The position numbers and the translations under genes are program-made. Of a stretch of DNA of 64,000 nt, positions 34,998 through 48,100 are shown in pieces. The notes beneath the pieces are model-generated. The model did not search any database, was not told the DNA's origin, and saw nothing but the letters and a program-made list of their open reading frames with translations. The first letter of the stretch is position 1; each line of letters begins with the position of its first letter. Origin of the DNA: Drechslerella dactyloides (Eukaryota; Ascomycota; Orbiliomycetes; Orbiliales; Orbiliaceae); contig JAGTWJ010000008.1 of the NCBI GenBank assembly GCA_020064725.1, positions 1,674,001 to 1,738,000 of the forward strand, written 5' to 3'.

Positions 34998-37475
34998 GTA
35001 ATAGTCTCGAGGTAAGACTTGCTTGTGCGAGATTCGTGGCCCTCCTACGCAAGGAGTTTTTTGTGTCGATAGACATATTTGCGACGGCCTATATCATGTT
35101 GGCATATTGTCGGCGAAGATCTAGAGTTACAGATCAAGCAGAAACATTTGTTTCAAGTTTTTCGCTATGAAGCTTGAAATTAAGAGTCGAGTCAGAGAGT
35201 GACAGATAAGGTTTGCCCTCTCAAGCGTAATATACCCAAGACCACAATATCCCACTTTGTAAGCTAAATGTTGGCGTCAATCTACGGAGCGACGACCTTG
35301 GCTGAATTGGCGGCTAGGCTTTTGGACTTGCGGTCTGAATCTCGGCGGGAGCGACTCGTTTTAGAGAATTTCCATGCCCGTAATTTAGAGCAATTTGTCA
35401 ATAAAATGCGGTGGCTTCAGAGATGAGCTCTAAAACTAGTTAGCGAGCCCGCTCGTTACCAGAATATGAGTGTTTTGTAATGATATCTATGTAATTATCA
35501 GGTGGCTCCACTCTGTTGGGCTGTTTCACGTTGTTCTGGACTCGGGGGAGACGTGCATATTCCGACGATGCAGCATTCGAAATGCCATGTCTATGGCTAT
35601 CGGCGATATCATCATGCTGCATATACAAGCTTAGACTGTATAGAGTGCTCGCCGGTGGGCCCCTTGCATACATGTCCATCTCGCGCTACCCGACGCTAGC
35701 ACAGACGAACATGTGGCATCGTCGATGCGGAATGCAGGTGGTTAGCAGCCTTTCCCCACCTTTGTTCGGTCTGGAATCGATGGTTAATGCGAATGTCTGC
35801 GATCAGCTGTCAGGAATAGTTATATCCAGCGGAATGTAACAGCAGATCACCCGCCAGCTATTTATAAAAAGGCGTCGACGCGTCTGTGGGGAGCAGCTGG
35901 AAGCTCGACGCTCGATTGGCTGGAATGGGCCCGCGGGCAAGCCCGAAGTAGCAGTTGGTGTCCGGTCTGACTGGCGGGGCTAACGTAATCCCATTTCATG
36001 CTTGAACAAGCTCGCTGGCTCGTATCGACGACCTCTTAGGAGCCTGAGGGCCCCTTTGCTCCTGCCAAGCCGGCCCGAATGGGGGACCGCGCCCGTCGGA
36101 CAGCTGGGCGATACTGGGCGGAGTCTGGATCCTCAAACCTGAGCAGTGCTCGCCCGGTCGAAAGAGACCAGACCAGACAGAAATGGCCGGGTCGGTCGAT
36201 GGGAAAGCCGAATGCTCATGCGAATTCGCGGCGCTGCGTCTGTCGGAATATGACACAATGGCCTCGCCGTCGACTGCGATTCCACGGCCATCGCGAAGCT
36301 AGTCTGTGTTCCTGCTTACACTTGCCTTCCGCCGACTGGCCCTGCATGCCCGGCCAGCCCAGCTTTACAACGGTGATCCGGGAGCAGGCATATGCAGGCG
36401 CATGCACGGCGGAGCAACTGCAAACCAGACCAGTCCCAGGCGAGGCGAAGTAAAGCAAAGCGAAACCCGAGCACCGCAACAATGGGCAATCCTCAGTTGA
36501 TACATAGGGACCGTCCATACCTGCTTGGACAGGGCTAGGGAGCGCGAGCGCCTGGGCGAGCGAGCGAATCAGCGAATCAGCGGTTCGGAAGGGAGCCCCC
36601 TAGCTGAGGTTGCCTGATGGAGGTCGCGGTGGTGATGATGACGATGGGGAAATGCGGTTTTGCATCTGCCGTCGAGGGCAGGTTTAAACATTTTGCCAGC
36701 GGAGCAGGCCTGCATGCACCGCGCTTTTGCAATCAGTTATACGATACCGCCAGGGGATGCAAGCTTCCTGGCGAGAAGACGGAAGAAGACGGAGAAGAAG
36801 GATAAGAAGGAGAACCGAGATATAAATTTGAACACAAGCTCCGAAGAACTCGCGTTCGACGGCCGGGCCAGGTTCCATCCATGCGCTTCCGGAAAACAGC
36901 CCCTCCCACCCTTTTTATACAAACGTGCGAGACTTGCATTGCAGCGTAGCATCAGGATTCGCTATTAAAGGCCGGGCTGCATTCGGGCTCCTTTCGCGAT
37001 TCTTCCCTTTCCTTATTCTTTCCTTCGTTCTTTTCTGCTATCGCTCGCTCGTAAGGCGTCCTCCTTGTCTCCGCTCGTTTTCGTTTACCCTTCTGCGGTT
37101 GCATTCGGTTCTCGACCAATTTCCTTGTGCGAGCATTGCTGCTGGTTGCCTCCCTGTAAGCATCAGGATCTTACTGTTACTCTTCCTCCTTCTGTCCTCT
37201 ACCGGATAGACACATCGACACATCAGCTCTGACTTCACATCGCGGATTACCATTCTATCCAGTCCGACTACCGTTCGGCCAGTTCTTCCGCCGGTTAGCC
37301 CTCATTATCGCCCTGGCTTAAGACCCACTTCGTCCCGTTCCCGCGCCCGAGCAAACCCGCCCGCACAGCCGCAAGCACGGATCTTGTCCTGCTCTGCTTC
37401 CCTATCGAGAAAAGCTCGATTAACAACAGTATAACATAAAGCTCATCGAAAAGTGACACTCCAACATTCTTCGCC
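34998..37475. other. Intergenic region between dcd1 and the glycosyltransferase-like gene
   Basis: About 2.5 kb with no supported gene. The left part is presumably the dcd1 3' UTR and AT-rich spacer. The part from 35900 to 36600 is GC-richer with no conserved frame. From about 36980 to 37450 the plus strand is C/T-rich, which fits the promoter and leader of the gene starting at 37476. Confidence 0.5.
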
Positions 37476-39347
37476 ATGCTGGCGAACGCGACGGGGTCGC
37501 CGTTGCGACGCTCGCCGCTGCTGGTCTGCATCTTGATCGTGCTGGTCACGCAGTCCTACTTTCTCTTCAAATATAACGTCCAGGCGACCACCAGATTCTA
37601 CCCTTCTGGCGACCCGGCCACCGCAGGCGGACCGGAGACGACATCCACCGTTATCGTCACGAGGACCGCCATCCTCGGTCCATCTGGCACCTCGGCCGTG
37701 CTGCAGCAGCCGACAAGGACGCCGATTCGAGGTGCTCCGCTGCACGACATCGTCCTATCCATCAAGACTGGCGCCACCGTGATCCACGCTCGCGTACCGA
37801 TCCAACTGTTGACCTTCGTTCCAAACTTCCCGAATACTCTGATCTACTCCGACCTCAAGACGAAGCTGGGCGACTGGGAGGTGGCGGATGCCTTGGCTCG
37901 TGTTTCCGCCGATGTTGCCGGGGGCACGCTCAAGTATTGGCGAACGATGCAAGAGTTGCACTCGCAGAATGCCGGCCTGTCGGATTCGGCTGGCAAGATG
38001 GGCGACCTGAAGGAAGGTTGGTCGCTGGACAAGTTCAAGAATGTACGTTCACAGGCTTCCCTCGATCCGGATCGAATGTTGCTATGATGAGGTGAAAAAC
38101 GTGGTGGACATGCTGCTAATGATATGGCGCGGCGCAGATCCCAATCCTGATCGAATCGTACCAAAAGTATCCGCATGCTTCGTACTATCTCTTCATCGAC
38201 GGCGACACCAGCTTGATATCCAGCAATTGGTGGCCGTATCTGCTCGACCTGACTAAGACGCATGATCCCTTACATTCGCCCATCTACTGGGGCTCTCTCG
38301 CCCTCCTCAATGACATGCCCTTCGGCCATGGTGTACGTCTGAAGCCCTCGCGACTCCCAACCATCCGCAATCGATGAGCTAACTCGAAACCAACTCATAG
38401 GGCTCCGGGTATCTGATCAACCAAGCCGCCATGCGCAAGCTAATCCCGGAAGGCAAGACTTTCGACGAGGCCTTCCTCGGCGACCTTGAACGGAACTATA
38501 CAAAGCTCGCCTCCCACTCATGCTGTGGCGACCTCGTCCTCGGCCGCGCGATGACCGACCGCGCCGGCGTCACCGTCAAGCACAAGTGGCCATTCTATCA
38601 AGGCGAAACCTGGTGGTCGATCCCTTACCACGAATCCAACTTTTGCAATCCGCTCGGTACCATGCACCACGTCCTCCCCGAAGATATGCAGGAGATCTGG
38701 GACTTTGAGCAGGCTATGCTCCGGAAGACCGGAAACGACAGATGGCGTCCCGCCGGCTGGACGGAGCATCACGAACAGGGCCTCGTCGAGTGGAAATTCT
38801 CCGACATGCCACGTGAGGCGAAGAAGATGGATGTATCGACATACAAGTACATCTTATTCCGAGATATGTACGACTGGTTCATCGCGCCGCGGCTGCCGAA
38901 GGAACCAACAAAGGAGGCCAACGAGGACTGGGGCAATTCCGCGGTCCGCGTAGGCTGGGACAACCTCAGCTGGAGGGAAGATGAGCTGAACAAGGACAAG
39001 ACCAAGGGTGACGACGTTGAACAATGGAAGAAAGACGCCATCACCAGCGAGAAGAATTGTAGGTCCAAAATATCCCACGGCGCTCACATAACATGCGATG
39101 ATGATGCTAACTGTCGCCGACTTGTCTAGGCCGACTGGCGTGCGAAAAGCACCAGAAGGACTGTATCCAGTGGTATTTCCGCAATGGCATCTGCGGCCTG
39201 TCGCCCAAGTTCAACTACGGCCACCGCCTCCGCAACGACGGTACATACCGTGAATGGCGCAATCTCGGCGTCAGCGGCTGGATCCCATCGCGCATCGAAG
39301 CAAAAATCAAGGAATGGCGATCCAAGTGCCCGGGGCAAGTAATATGA
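37476..39347 (+). CDS. Type II membrane glycosyltransferase-like protein (fringe/GT31-like)
   Basis: Four exons (37476-38042, 38138-38332, 38401-39058, 39130-39347) give 545 residues. A short cytoplasmic N-terminus is followed by one membrane helix at about residues 13-31, then a lumenal region: the layout of a Golgi type II glycosyltransferase. YYLFIDGDTSL puts a DxD-like motif at D210-G-D212, expected to bind metal and nucleotide sugar. GSGYLINQAAM and CCGDLVLGRAM downstream resemble the fringe/GT31-like fold of fungal proteins often annotated as family 31 or DUF604. The C-terminus has spaced cysteines (CRLACEKHQKDC, then GICGLS) reminiscent of a PAN/apple-like module. Donor and acceptor sugars cannot be inferred. 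The fold assignment is by motif pattern and is less certain than the membrane topology. Confidence 0.78.
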
Positions 39348-40321
39348 AGCAGCAGAAATTACCGCAGTTGCTTCGGCCACCTCATTATCAGATTTTAGCA
39401 AGCTATCTATCGACTTAAGGTTACTTTCGGATGGTAATGTCTTACAACAAGCAAGCGGGCTTCACAACCTATTCGACAGGTTGCGCTTGTAATATCCCTT
39501 TTTCTTTCGACATGAATGGGGCCTTTTTTGGTATCTTTTGAGCGGGTCTTGGTATTATATCTCTTCTTGCTTTTGGTTTTTTTTTGTATCATTATTACAC
39601 CGGCGTTTTGCTACACTTTCGCGTCGCATCACATTCTCATCTGCAGCTTACCGTCATGTTGCGGAGCTGCACACGAGATCGAAGGATCCGAGGAAGGGAA
39701 TTTAAAAGGGAAAGGTATCAAAATAACATAGATGGTAGCACTGGCATTAGCTCATTTTGCTTGCTTGCTTGTTTCTTTTTCAAAAGGAAAAAACTCTGCG
39801 GCCTGCAGGTTAGTGGTTTTCATTGAGGGACCGATTCTTATATATAGACGTTTGGAGGGGGTTTAGCGGAGACAGGCTGCATTTTTATAGCACGCCAGCC
39901 GGGCAATTTGACCTGGCGGGCATGCATGTTTATAATCACTTATGGAATCCTACTATAGAGAAAAGGGTCTATAGGCAGCATAGACGCCTAATGATGGTAT
40001 TATAGACATTAGATCTTACATCTCTCAATCTGTATCTCCGTCTTTAACGTGCTTAAATTTTAACTGCTGTAGCAGACCCGTGCCGTCGAGCTGTATATGG
40101 ATATATCGCGGTGCTGGCAAGGATCTAGAGTGTGAAGGCGCTTTAATGGAACGTACGTATCCCACGCCGTTCAATCGATCTTTTAAGCTATCGTACAAAT
40201 ACACCTGCACAGACAGATATCCCACCAGCCCATCCATAGAGAACACCAGATGAAAGTCGTAATACAAATACACAAGGTATATATCTCCAGATATCTCGTA
40301 TAGTGAGTGAGGAGAGCAGCT
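39348..40321. other. Convergent intergenic region between the glycosyltransferase-like gene and prp6
   Basis: 974 bases between two facing stop codons. The left half is T-rich with short T runs, and no coding signal is present. It most likely holds the two 3' untranslated regions. Confidence 0.55.
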
Positions 40322-43300
40322 TCACTGTTCCAGCTTCTCGACAACAATGTACAGTATCTGCTCCGGAGTCTTGCCCGCGTGCTGTGGCGCCTTCGCCACC
40401 GTCTGCCATACCTCGCCGTGCCGCGGCTCCGTCACCGCCAACTTGGATAGCACATCCTCTTTCTTCTCCTGCAGATACACACCACACGAATTAGCATCGA
40501 GTCCGTCTAACATACTCAATGAGAAGAGGGGAAGAGAGGGGAAACTACTCACATCCGTTCCATGCTGCATCAGATACTTCCAGTACCACGCCCAGGTGTC
40601 GCCTTGGTCGGCGTCCGCAACAATCGCCTTCTCAAACCACGCCGCCGCTTTATCCAGCTTGCGTTCCGCCCAAAAGTTCCGCGCGATCGTTACGATCAGC
40701 ACGGGGTCGCTCTCCGCCTTGCGTATCGCCTCCACCATGCGCGACTTGCGCTGCGACCGACCCTCTAGATGCATGATCAACTCCGTCCACAACAGCCCGG
40801 AGTTCGGACACTGCTGTAGCGCGTTTGCCATCAGCGTCTTGGCCTGCTGCAGGTTACCAGCCCGCCGCTCGACACGGACAGACTCGCACCATAGCTGCGG
40901 GTGTTTCGGGACCGCCAGGCGTGCGCGATCGAGGACGGACCGCGCTTTGATGACTACCCCTGCGGCTTCCTCGAGTCGTGCTGCGAGGATCCACAGCGGT
41001 ACAGACTGCGGGCAGACCTTTACACCAGACGCATAGGCTTCGCGGGCCTGAGGCAGCTTGTTCTCGCCCTGGTAGATTTGTCCCTTCATCATCCACAGCT
41101 TGTCGACCTTGGGATAGGTCTGGAGACCCTCGGTGACGAGTGTGAGAGCCGCATTGATGTCGCCGAGCTGCCGCTCGTAGGCAACGGACTTGATCCATAC
41201 GCGGGCGGTACCGGCTTCGTTCCGGGCGGTCTTGAGGAGCTGTCGAGCGGCGTCGAATTGCTTGTTCTCAGCCTCCAGCTTGACGGCCGCGAGCCAGATA
41301 TCTTCGTTGTTTGGATTCTGCTTGAACGCAAGACCGAGGACACGGCGGGCGCCATCGACGTCTTTGGACTGCCATTTCTCCTTGGCGAGCATCATCCAGA
41401 GGACTTCGCTCTGCGGACAGGCTTCAGTAGCCTTTTCGAGCAGCGACCAGAGTGCTTCCTTTGTGCCGTGGTTCTTCTCGAGGTCGGCTGCTGCGCGCCA
41501 GATGGATTTCTTGTGGTAGAAGACGCGGAGGGCGTATGCGTAGATGGCCCGGGCGGTCTCATAGCGGCCGCGGCCGATGGAGTTCTGTGCGTCTTCCATC
41601 CATGTCTTTTTGCGGTCGTCATCCTCGTCTAGTTCCCAACCGAGAGTTTCGCGAATGATGGCCTGGCAGGTGAGAATCGCGCCCTCTTCCTCACACTTTT
41701 CGGCTTGCGCAATCCATTCTTCGCGCTTGAGCATGGCGGAGACGTCGGAGAGCTGCTTGATTGCGCGCTTCATGACCTGGCTGACGATCGAGTCGCCTTT
41801 ACCTTCTTGTTCTTGCAGACGCGCAGCTGCGAGCCAGATTTCGTGTGATGTAGGGACGGCCTTTCGCGCCTTGTTTAGGACGGCTTGCGCATTTTGGTAG
41901 GATTCTAGGCGGGCGAGCGCCAGCCAGAGTTCGACGGAGAGGGGTATGAGTTCGACGGCGCGGGCGAGGAGGATCTTGGCGTCGGCGGGGTCGTCCTCGA
42001 GGTTGACAGCTTCCTTCCAGAGCTGAACTGACTGCGGTATGACGTCGAGGCCCTTTCGTATGACCTTCTTCTTAGCTCGGGGGTCGGTTTCGAGCCGTGC
42101 AGCCTCAATCCACAGTCTGACAGAGCGGGGGATGTTGCGAACGGCCTGTGCGGCGATGATCTTCGAGTTGTGTGTCTCATTCAGTCGGATAGCTTCCAGC
42201 CAGACGTCCTCGCTCGTCGGGCAGTGCTCGCATCCCTTTGCGATGGTGGCCCGAGCTTGTACTATCTTGTTGCCATACTCCTCCACTCTGGCTGCCGCGA
42301 TCCAGCCGGGGGCGTGCTTCGGGTTTGTCTTGACGACACTGTCGAGAAGCGCGCGCACGCGCTTGATGTCGCCGACTTCCTGCTCGGTGATTGACTGGAT
42401 GACGCTGTTGTTCAGACTCGTGAGATAGCCCTTCGGGTCGACGTTTGTCGCACCGCCCGCAGAGTCGTTGCTGGACGCCGCTACCTGATCCAACCGTGAA
42501 CCGAAGACCTTCTTCTGCGCTGCACCGATAGAGGCGAAGTTTGTCATTGTGCCGTCCGGGTTGTCTTCTTGTACAGTAGTGTCCATGGCGCCTTGATCGC
42601 GGGCGCCGGCAATGACGGAGTCCGGCACGGCGTAGAAGCGCTTGATCTGGTTCTGCTTCGCGCGGCGGTTGCGACCTGTCAGATCGCCGACTTCGGGGAG
42701 GTTCGCCCACTCATTGTCGGAGACTGTTTCGAGCCCGCGTTTGAGGTCGGCGAATTGCTGTTGTATCTTTGGGTTCATGCGTTCGTATTCCTCGCGTTCG
42801 GCCTTCTCGCGGGCCTCCCTATGTAGATTCACAAGAATATGTCGGCAAGGCTGCTTCGTTCGAGAAAGTGACGGATGAATAACGGCTTTAAAATGCGGGC
42901 GTGCCCGATAGCTCGCACAGGTATAAAAAAATCCAGGAAGGGTGGGAGGTTGCTAACCTTTGAATTCTCCTTCGCTTGTCCATCTTTGCATCTACGCCGG
43001 CGTAGATCCTGTCTGCTTCATCGTCGTCCTCGTCGTATGTGCCGCCGGCGAACAGGCCGACTTCGTTTTCGGGGTCTTGGTAGCGCTCACTGTCGTCATT
43101 GTCGTCATCTCCGCCTTCTTTCTTATCTTTCGAGAAGGAAGAAGGTGGCTCCTGGCCGAGGGCCTGTGCGCGCTTCGCGAGGGCGGCCTTGATGGCCTCC
43201 TCGGAGGGACCCTCGCGTGCGGGACCGATGTCGCTGCGGGTGGTGAAGCCGGTAGCACCACGGCCGAGGCCCGCGACGTAGTTGGCCGGGGCCTCCATCT

Positions 43301-43325
43301 GGAGGAAGGATTTCTTGTTCATCAT
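40322..43325 (-). CDS. prp6: Pre-mRNA splicing factor Prp6/PRPF6 (HAT/TPR repeats)
   Basis: Three exons on the minus strand (43325-42958, 42818-40553, 40468-40322) give 926 residues. The N-terminus (NYVAGLGRGATGFTTRSDIGPAREGP) is the PRP1 N-terminal domain of Prp6 proteins. The rest is a long array of HAT/TPR helical repeats with recurring pairs such as LWIEAARLE, IWLAAVKLE and LWILAARLEE. Prp6 bridges U5 with U4/U6 in the tri-snRNP and is needed for spliceosome assembly in the nucleus; that is family knowledge. The first donor is GTTAGC, an uncommon variant. The second intron (40469-40552) is 84 nt, a multiple of three with no in-frame stop, so the frame reads straight through it; I call it an intron because it has GTGAGT, TGCTAAT and CTGCAG signals. 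The gene is divergent from dim1. Confidence 0.95.
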
Positions 43326-43870
43326 GGCGACGTTGGGGACTGCGGTTGTCGACGCGATGGAGATTGTGGAGACGAGGTTGGCGAGGGCGGCGTTAAGATG
43401 CAGATGAGCAAGTCGCGACGTTCGCTGCTGACATAATCAACTCGTTTCTTGGCAAATGTTCAAGCTGCGAGCGACAAGCCGCGAGAAATTCAGCGGCAGA
43501 CGGTGACAGTTCGCGATCGTAGCTGCTGCTACTGAGCTTCGTATCATGGGCGCATGGGCGCATCGATGTTCTGGTCTCGATACCATCTAGTCACCTGCTA
43601 ATACCTCCGCCGAAGCTCCGTTAAGCTACAGTCTCAAATTATCGCGTGCCGCACGGTCTCTGGCAGTTCGTCGCTTAGTGCCGCAGAAAAAAATCGACCA
43701 CGACAGCTACTGAAATTCAGTTCGCAAAAGTTCTCTCACCACCTGCCGCCCAGCGCCGATGCATGACACTTACCTCCACGGCCTCCGCATCACTGTTGCG
43801 CATCACGATACCGGATAGCGTTCCGCGCCTGTCTATCGCAAGACGTATCTTACCACTCCTCTCGACCAAC
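43326..43870. promoter_or_regulatory. Divergent promoter region of prp6 and dim1
   Basis: 545 bases separate the prp6 start codon (minus) from the preferred dim1 start codon (plus). The last 108 bases are in frame with dim1 and begin with an ATG at 43763, so part of the segment could be coding in a longer dim1 isoform. No TATA box is evident. Confidence 0.55.
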
Positions 43871-45158
43871 ATGCCGAAGGACAAGATGAAGAAACGAGGC
43901 TTTAGCGGCTCCGGCACGCCGTATGGTCGCCCTGGAAAGCCGTACTCAGGCACGCCGGCGTCGGCAGCTGCTGCGAAGGTCGCACACAATATCTTCAAGA
44001 TGAACAAGGACATCGGCCAGCATATTCTCATAAACCCCGGCATCGTAGACAGGATTATCGATAAAGCTGCGCTGAAACAGAGCGATGTATGCTCTTACAG
44101 CTATCTGCTCTTCTCGAAGTGTTGTAGCTAATGTAATATACTAATCGCAGGTCGTCCTTGAAGTCGGTCCCGGGACTGGCAACTTGACAATGAAGATCCT
44201 CGAGAACGCGCGCAAGGTTGTCGCTGTGGAAATGGATCCTCGCATGGCCGCAGAACTCACAAAGCGTGTGCAAGGCAAGCCCGCTGAGCGCAAGCTCGAA
44301 CTGATGCTCGGAGATGTCATCAAGACCGAACTACCCTACTTTGACGTCTGTATCAGCAATACGCCCTATCAGATCTCCTCGCCGCTGGTGTTCAAGCTAC
44401 TCGCGCTACCCACCCCGCCACGGATGTGCGTGCTCATGTTCCAGAAGGAGTTTGCGGACCGGTTGACAGCGCAGCCGGGCGACTCGTTCTATTCTCGGCT
44501 GTCGGCCAACGTGCAGATGTGGTCCAAGGTGACGCACGTCATGAAGGTCGGTAAGGGGAACTTTAAGCCACCACCGCAGGTTGAGTCTGCGGTCGTCAAG
44601 ATCGAGCCCAAGGTCCCACGGCCGACAGTATCGTACGACGAGTGGGATGGCATGCTTCGGATACTGTTCATCAGGAAGAACAAGACCATCTCGGCTGTTT
44701 TTGGGTTGCAAACAGTGCAGGCGCTGGTGGAGAGGAATTATCGGACTTGGTGCGCACAGAACGACATACCCCTGGATACGGAGGAGACGGCCGACAATGA
44801 CGGAGATGTGGCCATGGATGACGAGGGCGGCGATGTTGAGCCGATGGAAGGACTGGAAGGTGTCGACCCGGAGGATCTGCCGCGTGGATACCACGAGATC
44901 ATCAACGAAAGCCGATCTGCGAAGAAGCAAGGGAAGCGGAAATACAGAGGCAAAGTCGCGGAGCTTGTGCGGTCAAAAGTGAAGAAGGTCCTGGAGGAAA
45001 CAGAACTTTCAAACCGAAGAGCCTCGAAATGTGACCAGGGCGATTTTCTCAAGTAAGCTTCACTGATCATCCCTCTACAAGATATGCTCTATGCTAACAT
45101 TGATTTGTTTGCTAGTCTGTTATACACCTTCAATAAGGAGGGTATCCATTTCAGCTGA
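43871..45158 (+). CDS. dim1: Dim1 18S rRNA N6-dimethyladenosine transferase
   Basis: Three exons (43871-44086, 44151-45052, 45116-45158) give 386 residues. The segment GQHILINPGIVDRIIDKA is the KsgA/Dim1 opening. V73-V-L-E-V-G-P-G-T-G-N-L-T is SAM-binding motif I, and N142-T-P-Y-Q-I-S-S-P is the catalytic adenine-methylating motif in its eukaryotic Dim1 form. KGNFKPPPQVESAVVKI follows as usual. Compared with budding yeast Dim1 there is an extra acidic insert at about residues 285-320. Dim1 dimethylates two adjacent adenosines near the 3' end of 18S rRNA and is also needed for pre-rRNA processing. I chose ATG 43871 because MPKDKMKKR is a basic, nucleolar-type N-terminus. An upstream in-frame ATG at 43763 would add 36 residues. 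Confidence 0.93.
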
Positions 45159-48100
45159 GTTCCGTAGATAGAGTTCTTGTACGATAGCATGTCAGCCATG
45201 GTGTTCCGGTGTCTAATAGACTTACGCTTAAGCGCTTCCATTGTTCCATACTAGCCCTCCCAGAGCTTCCATGACTGTAGATACTGCCCAGGTGACATAT
45301 ATGCCCCGGAAGCCTCTGGAAACGTTTCTCATACCTAGAGAGATGTTTCCACACTCAGCTGCTAGTGCCAGTGGGTATATAAAAGGGCCCTTTCCCCAAT
45401 CCTGTCCACCTTTCTTCTTTCCTTCATCCTTCTCCTCTCTCATCCTCACACGCATATATATACTAGATCCCATCTATAGGGCTATAAGCCAACTCTTTGA
45501 TGCACGCTCTTGTCTACCTCCCTGATTTCGATATGTTCTTCATATTTCTATGACCCTCATGGCCTTGACAACGAAATCAACCTATGTAGCCATACACTAG
45601 TATTGGAGACCGCATCGCATGAGCGCGCCTATTGAATCCTCCTTGGATATGAACTCCGTTGAGAGTCTTGCGTCTATATCTACCCACGACATCATCATAC
45701 ACCAGGGCAGCTTTATGAGCTCTCTTTGATACATTTTCACTACTGGGAGAACTAAAATGAACTTGAACTCTGGCTTCACAACTCAAACAGAGCTGGAGTG
45801 GTCTCGCAGAGCTGGAGCTACTATACCGCAAGCTGGCAACCAGGCTGCTAGGGTGTTGCAGGTGATGACACTCTGTGAGTATGATGAGGAATATATAGCG
45901 AGGGGAGGAGGACGAGGGGCAGCCACAAAATAATGACGTCGATCAGATATATACTGGATGAATTCATGAAGGGATGAGAGTTCGAGGATGTGGGTGATGA
46001 AGAGTTATTCCTCGATACCGAGGACCTTGATTAATGTTCCTTTACAGAGGTTCAGCTGTACGCTTACGGATGTTTCGACAGAGTGTATCCGCTGCTAATG
46101 CAACGGCATAACATTGTCGATCTGATCATGGCTACGAACGTTAACCAAAATGTTAATGTACCAGCTATCGGGCAATGGCGGCCATACATGATGCTCGTTT
46201 TATATTCGAAGGAGTTTATTATCAGGACGACAAGACTCCCCTTGATGGAGTTAGATCTTCATGTCCTTGCATGTATCACCTAAATGCAAAATGGCCGGAC
46301 GCCATGGTCATTGCGATTCTATCTACTATTCTAGGTAGAGGCGCCCGCACTGCAACAGCCGCATTGAGGATCATGATTAGAGACATTTGATACCCTCGTG
46401 AGTCGACAGCTGGCGACAGAGATGCGAAGAACTCACACCGTTATCGCATGATTAATCAGCTCTATCAACGAAGAAATGGAGTCAAACCACTGGTGGATCG
46501 GTGATGCATTAACCGGTTTGCCAGTGGTAGCACCTTTGCAGGTGGGACCTATCGATATGGGAAGACATGTCATGGTAATACTACTTGATACTCAGACAGT
46601 AGCAGACATGTTACCCAATCAGTCAATCAACTGGCATGAATCATCAAGGTGATATGGGTATCCAGAGATGAGCCCCAATTACCATCCTTAAGCATCATTT
46701 GAAGGTGAGACTGCGGTCAGATGTACTCTCATTAGTCGGGTCAGGCATCACACTCTTTATCCGAATATCGCTATGATAGAAGACTTCGTGTCAAGATTGC
46801 TGGACGATAATACCCCCATGATATCATTGATGCAATATCATATATTGATGATCCCGAGGCGGATGCGTATGGGGGATCTCGAATCATCTGAATGCAAACC
46901 TTATGACTGTAACATGCATCTAACTCAACCATCTATAGTAAATGGAGCTGGAAATAGCGCTCGATCATGTATCGGTGTCATCGACGGGGTCCGTATGCCC
47001 ATTTATTGGAAGCTTTGACCCTCAAATATTTTTGCTGCTATCTTTATTGCAACCGCAATCTCCGCTGGAAAATGACATACGCCTATCATAATATCATATG
47101 ACTTAACGAAATTGACGCTTGCAATGAGCCTAAAATGCTCACATTAATTGCCTAGCATTTGAGCTTCAGGGTAACACAAAGTTAGGTTTTGTGTTCATTC
47201 GAGGACAGCGTCTTAATGTCCTCGACTATACAATTGAAGTGGGGGTATATAATCTTAGATCTGCTCTTATGCTCTAATATAAGAAACTCTGCTACTCTTT
47301 CTACATCTGAAATAAATTGCCGCTCTCACATCATTTTGTACCGAACCTTCCAGTCCAGGAAATCTTCCATGTGGCGACTTGAACAAATCACTCAGCTAGA
47401 TTGGATGCATTGCATGTATGAATCAAAATTACCAGGAGTGTCAATCCTGCCATGGGCTTCCAAAGAACCTGGCGCATAGATCTGATGACAACATTATATA
47501 TAACTTGAAAACCGCGTCCAACGCGATTTATGATATTTCGAAATATGATAGATATATAACATCAGACTCTGGGCTCTAGTTTCGCACGGGGACGTGGTCA
47601 TGCATCAAAACAAGCACCGTAGCGAGCAAAGCGGTAAAATGTTAACACAATATGTTTCTCTGACATTGCTTCAAGAAATTAAACGAATCGCAAGATGTGT
47701 ACTGCGTCCCAGCTCATGGGCTCAAGCTATCTATACGCAGATTTCTCCAGAAAATTCGTAACATAGATTATAATCTACCAAAGTTCCCGCAAACTAAATC
47801 CTATGATCAAGAATCCTATAACTATACGAGTCTCTTCGAGACAGGCAATCCGTGGTCATGAGTGGGGTTCGACCATGATAGGCTTTAACCACAGCTATGG
47901 ACATCCGAGTATGATATTCAAGGCAAATGAAGCATATAATGTATGGTTATCTATGATCATGATACATATATATCGATACAAAGCGGAACCATCTGCCAAT
48001 ACAGCATGATGGAGTACATGTCGAGTCTCAAACAGCGGACAGCATTCCAGAGCTAGATCGTGGCTAGTTCGAAGAGTCGGATGATTCGCCGAATCGCATT

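Noticed and set aside
40901..41632. 243-codon plus-strand open frame opposite prp6
   Set aside because: It lies wholly inside a strongly supported prp6 exon on the other strand and shows no domain or splice structure.
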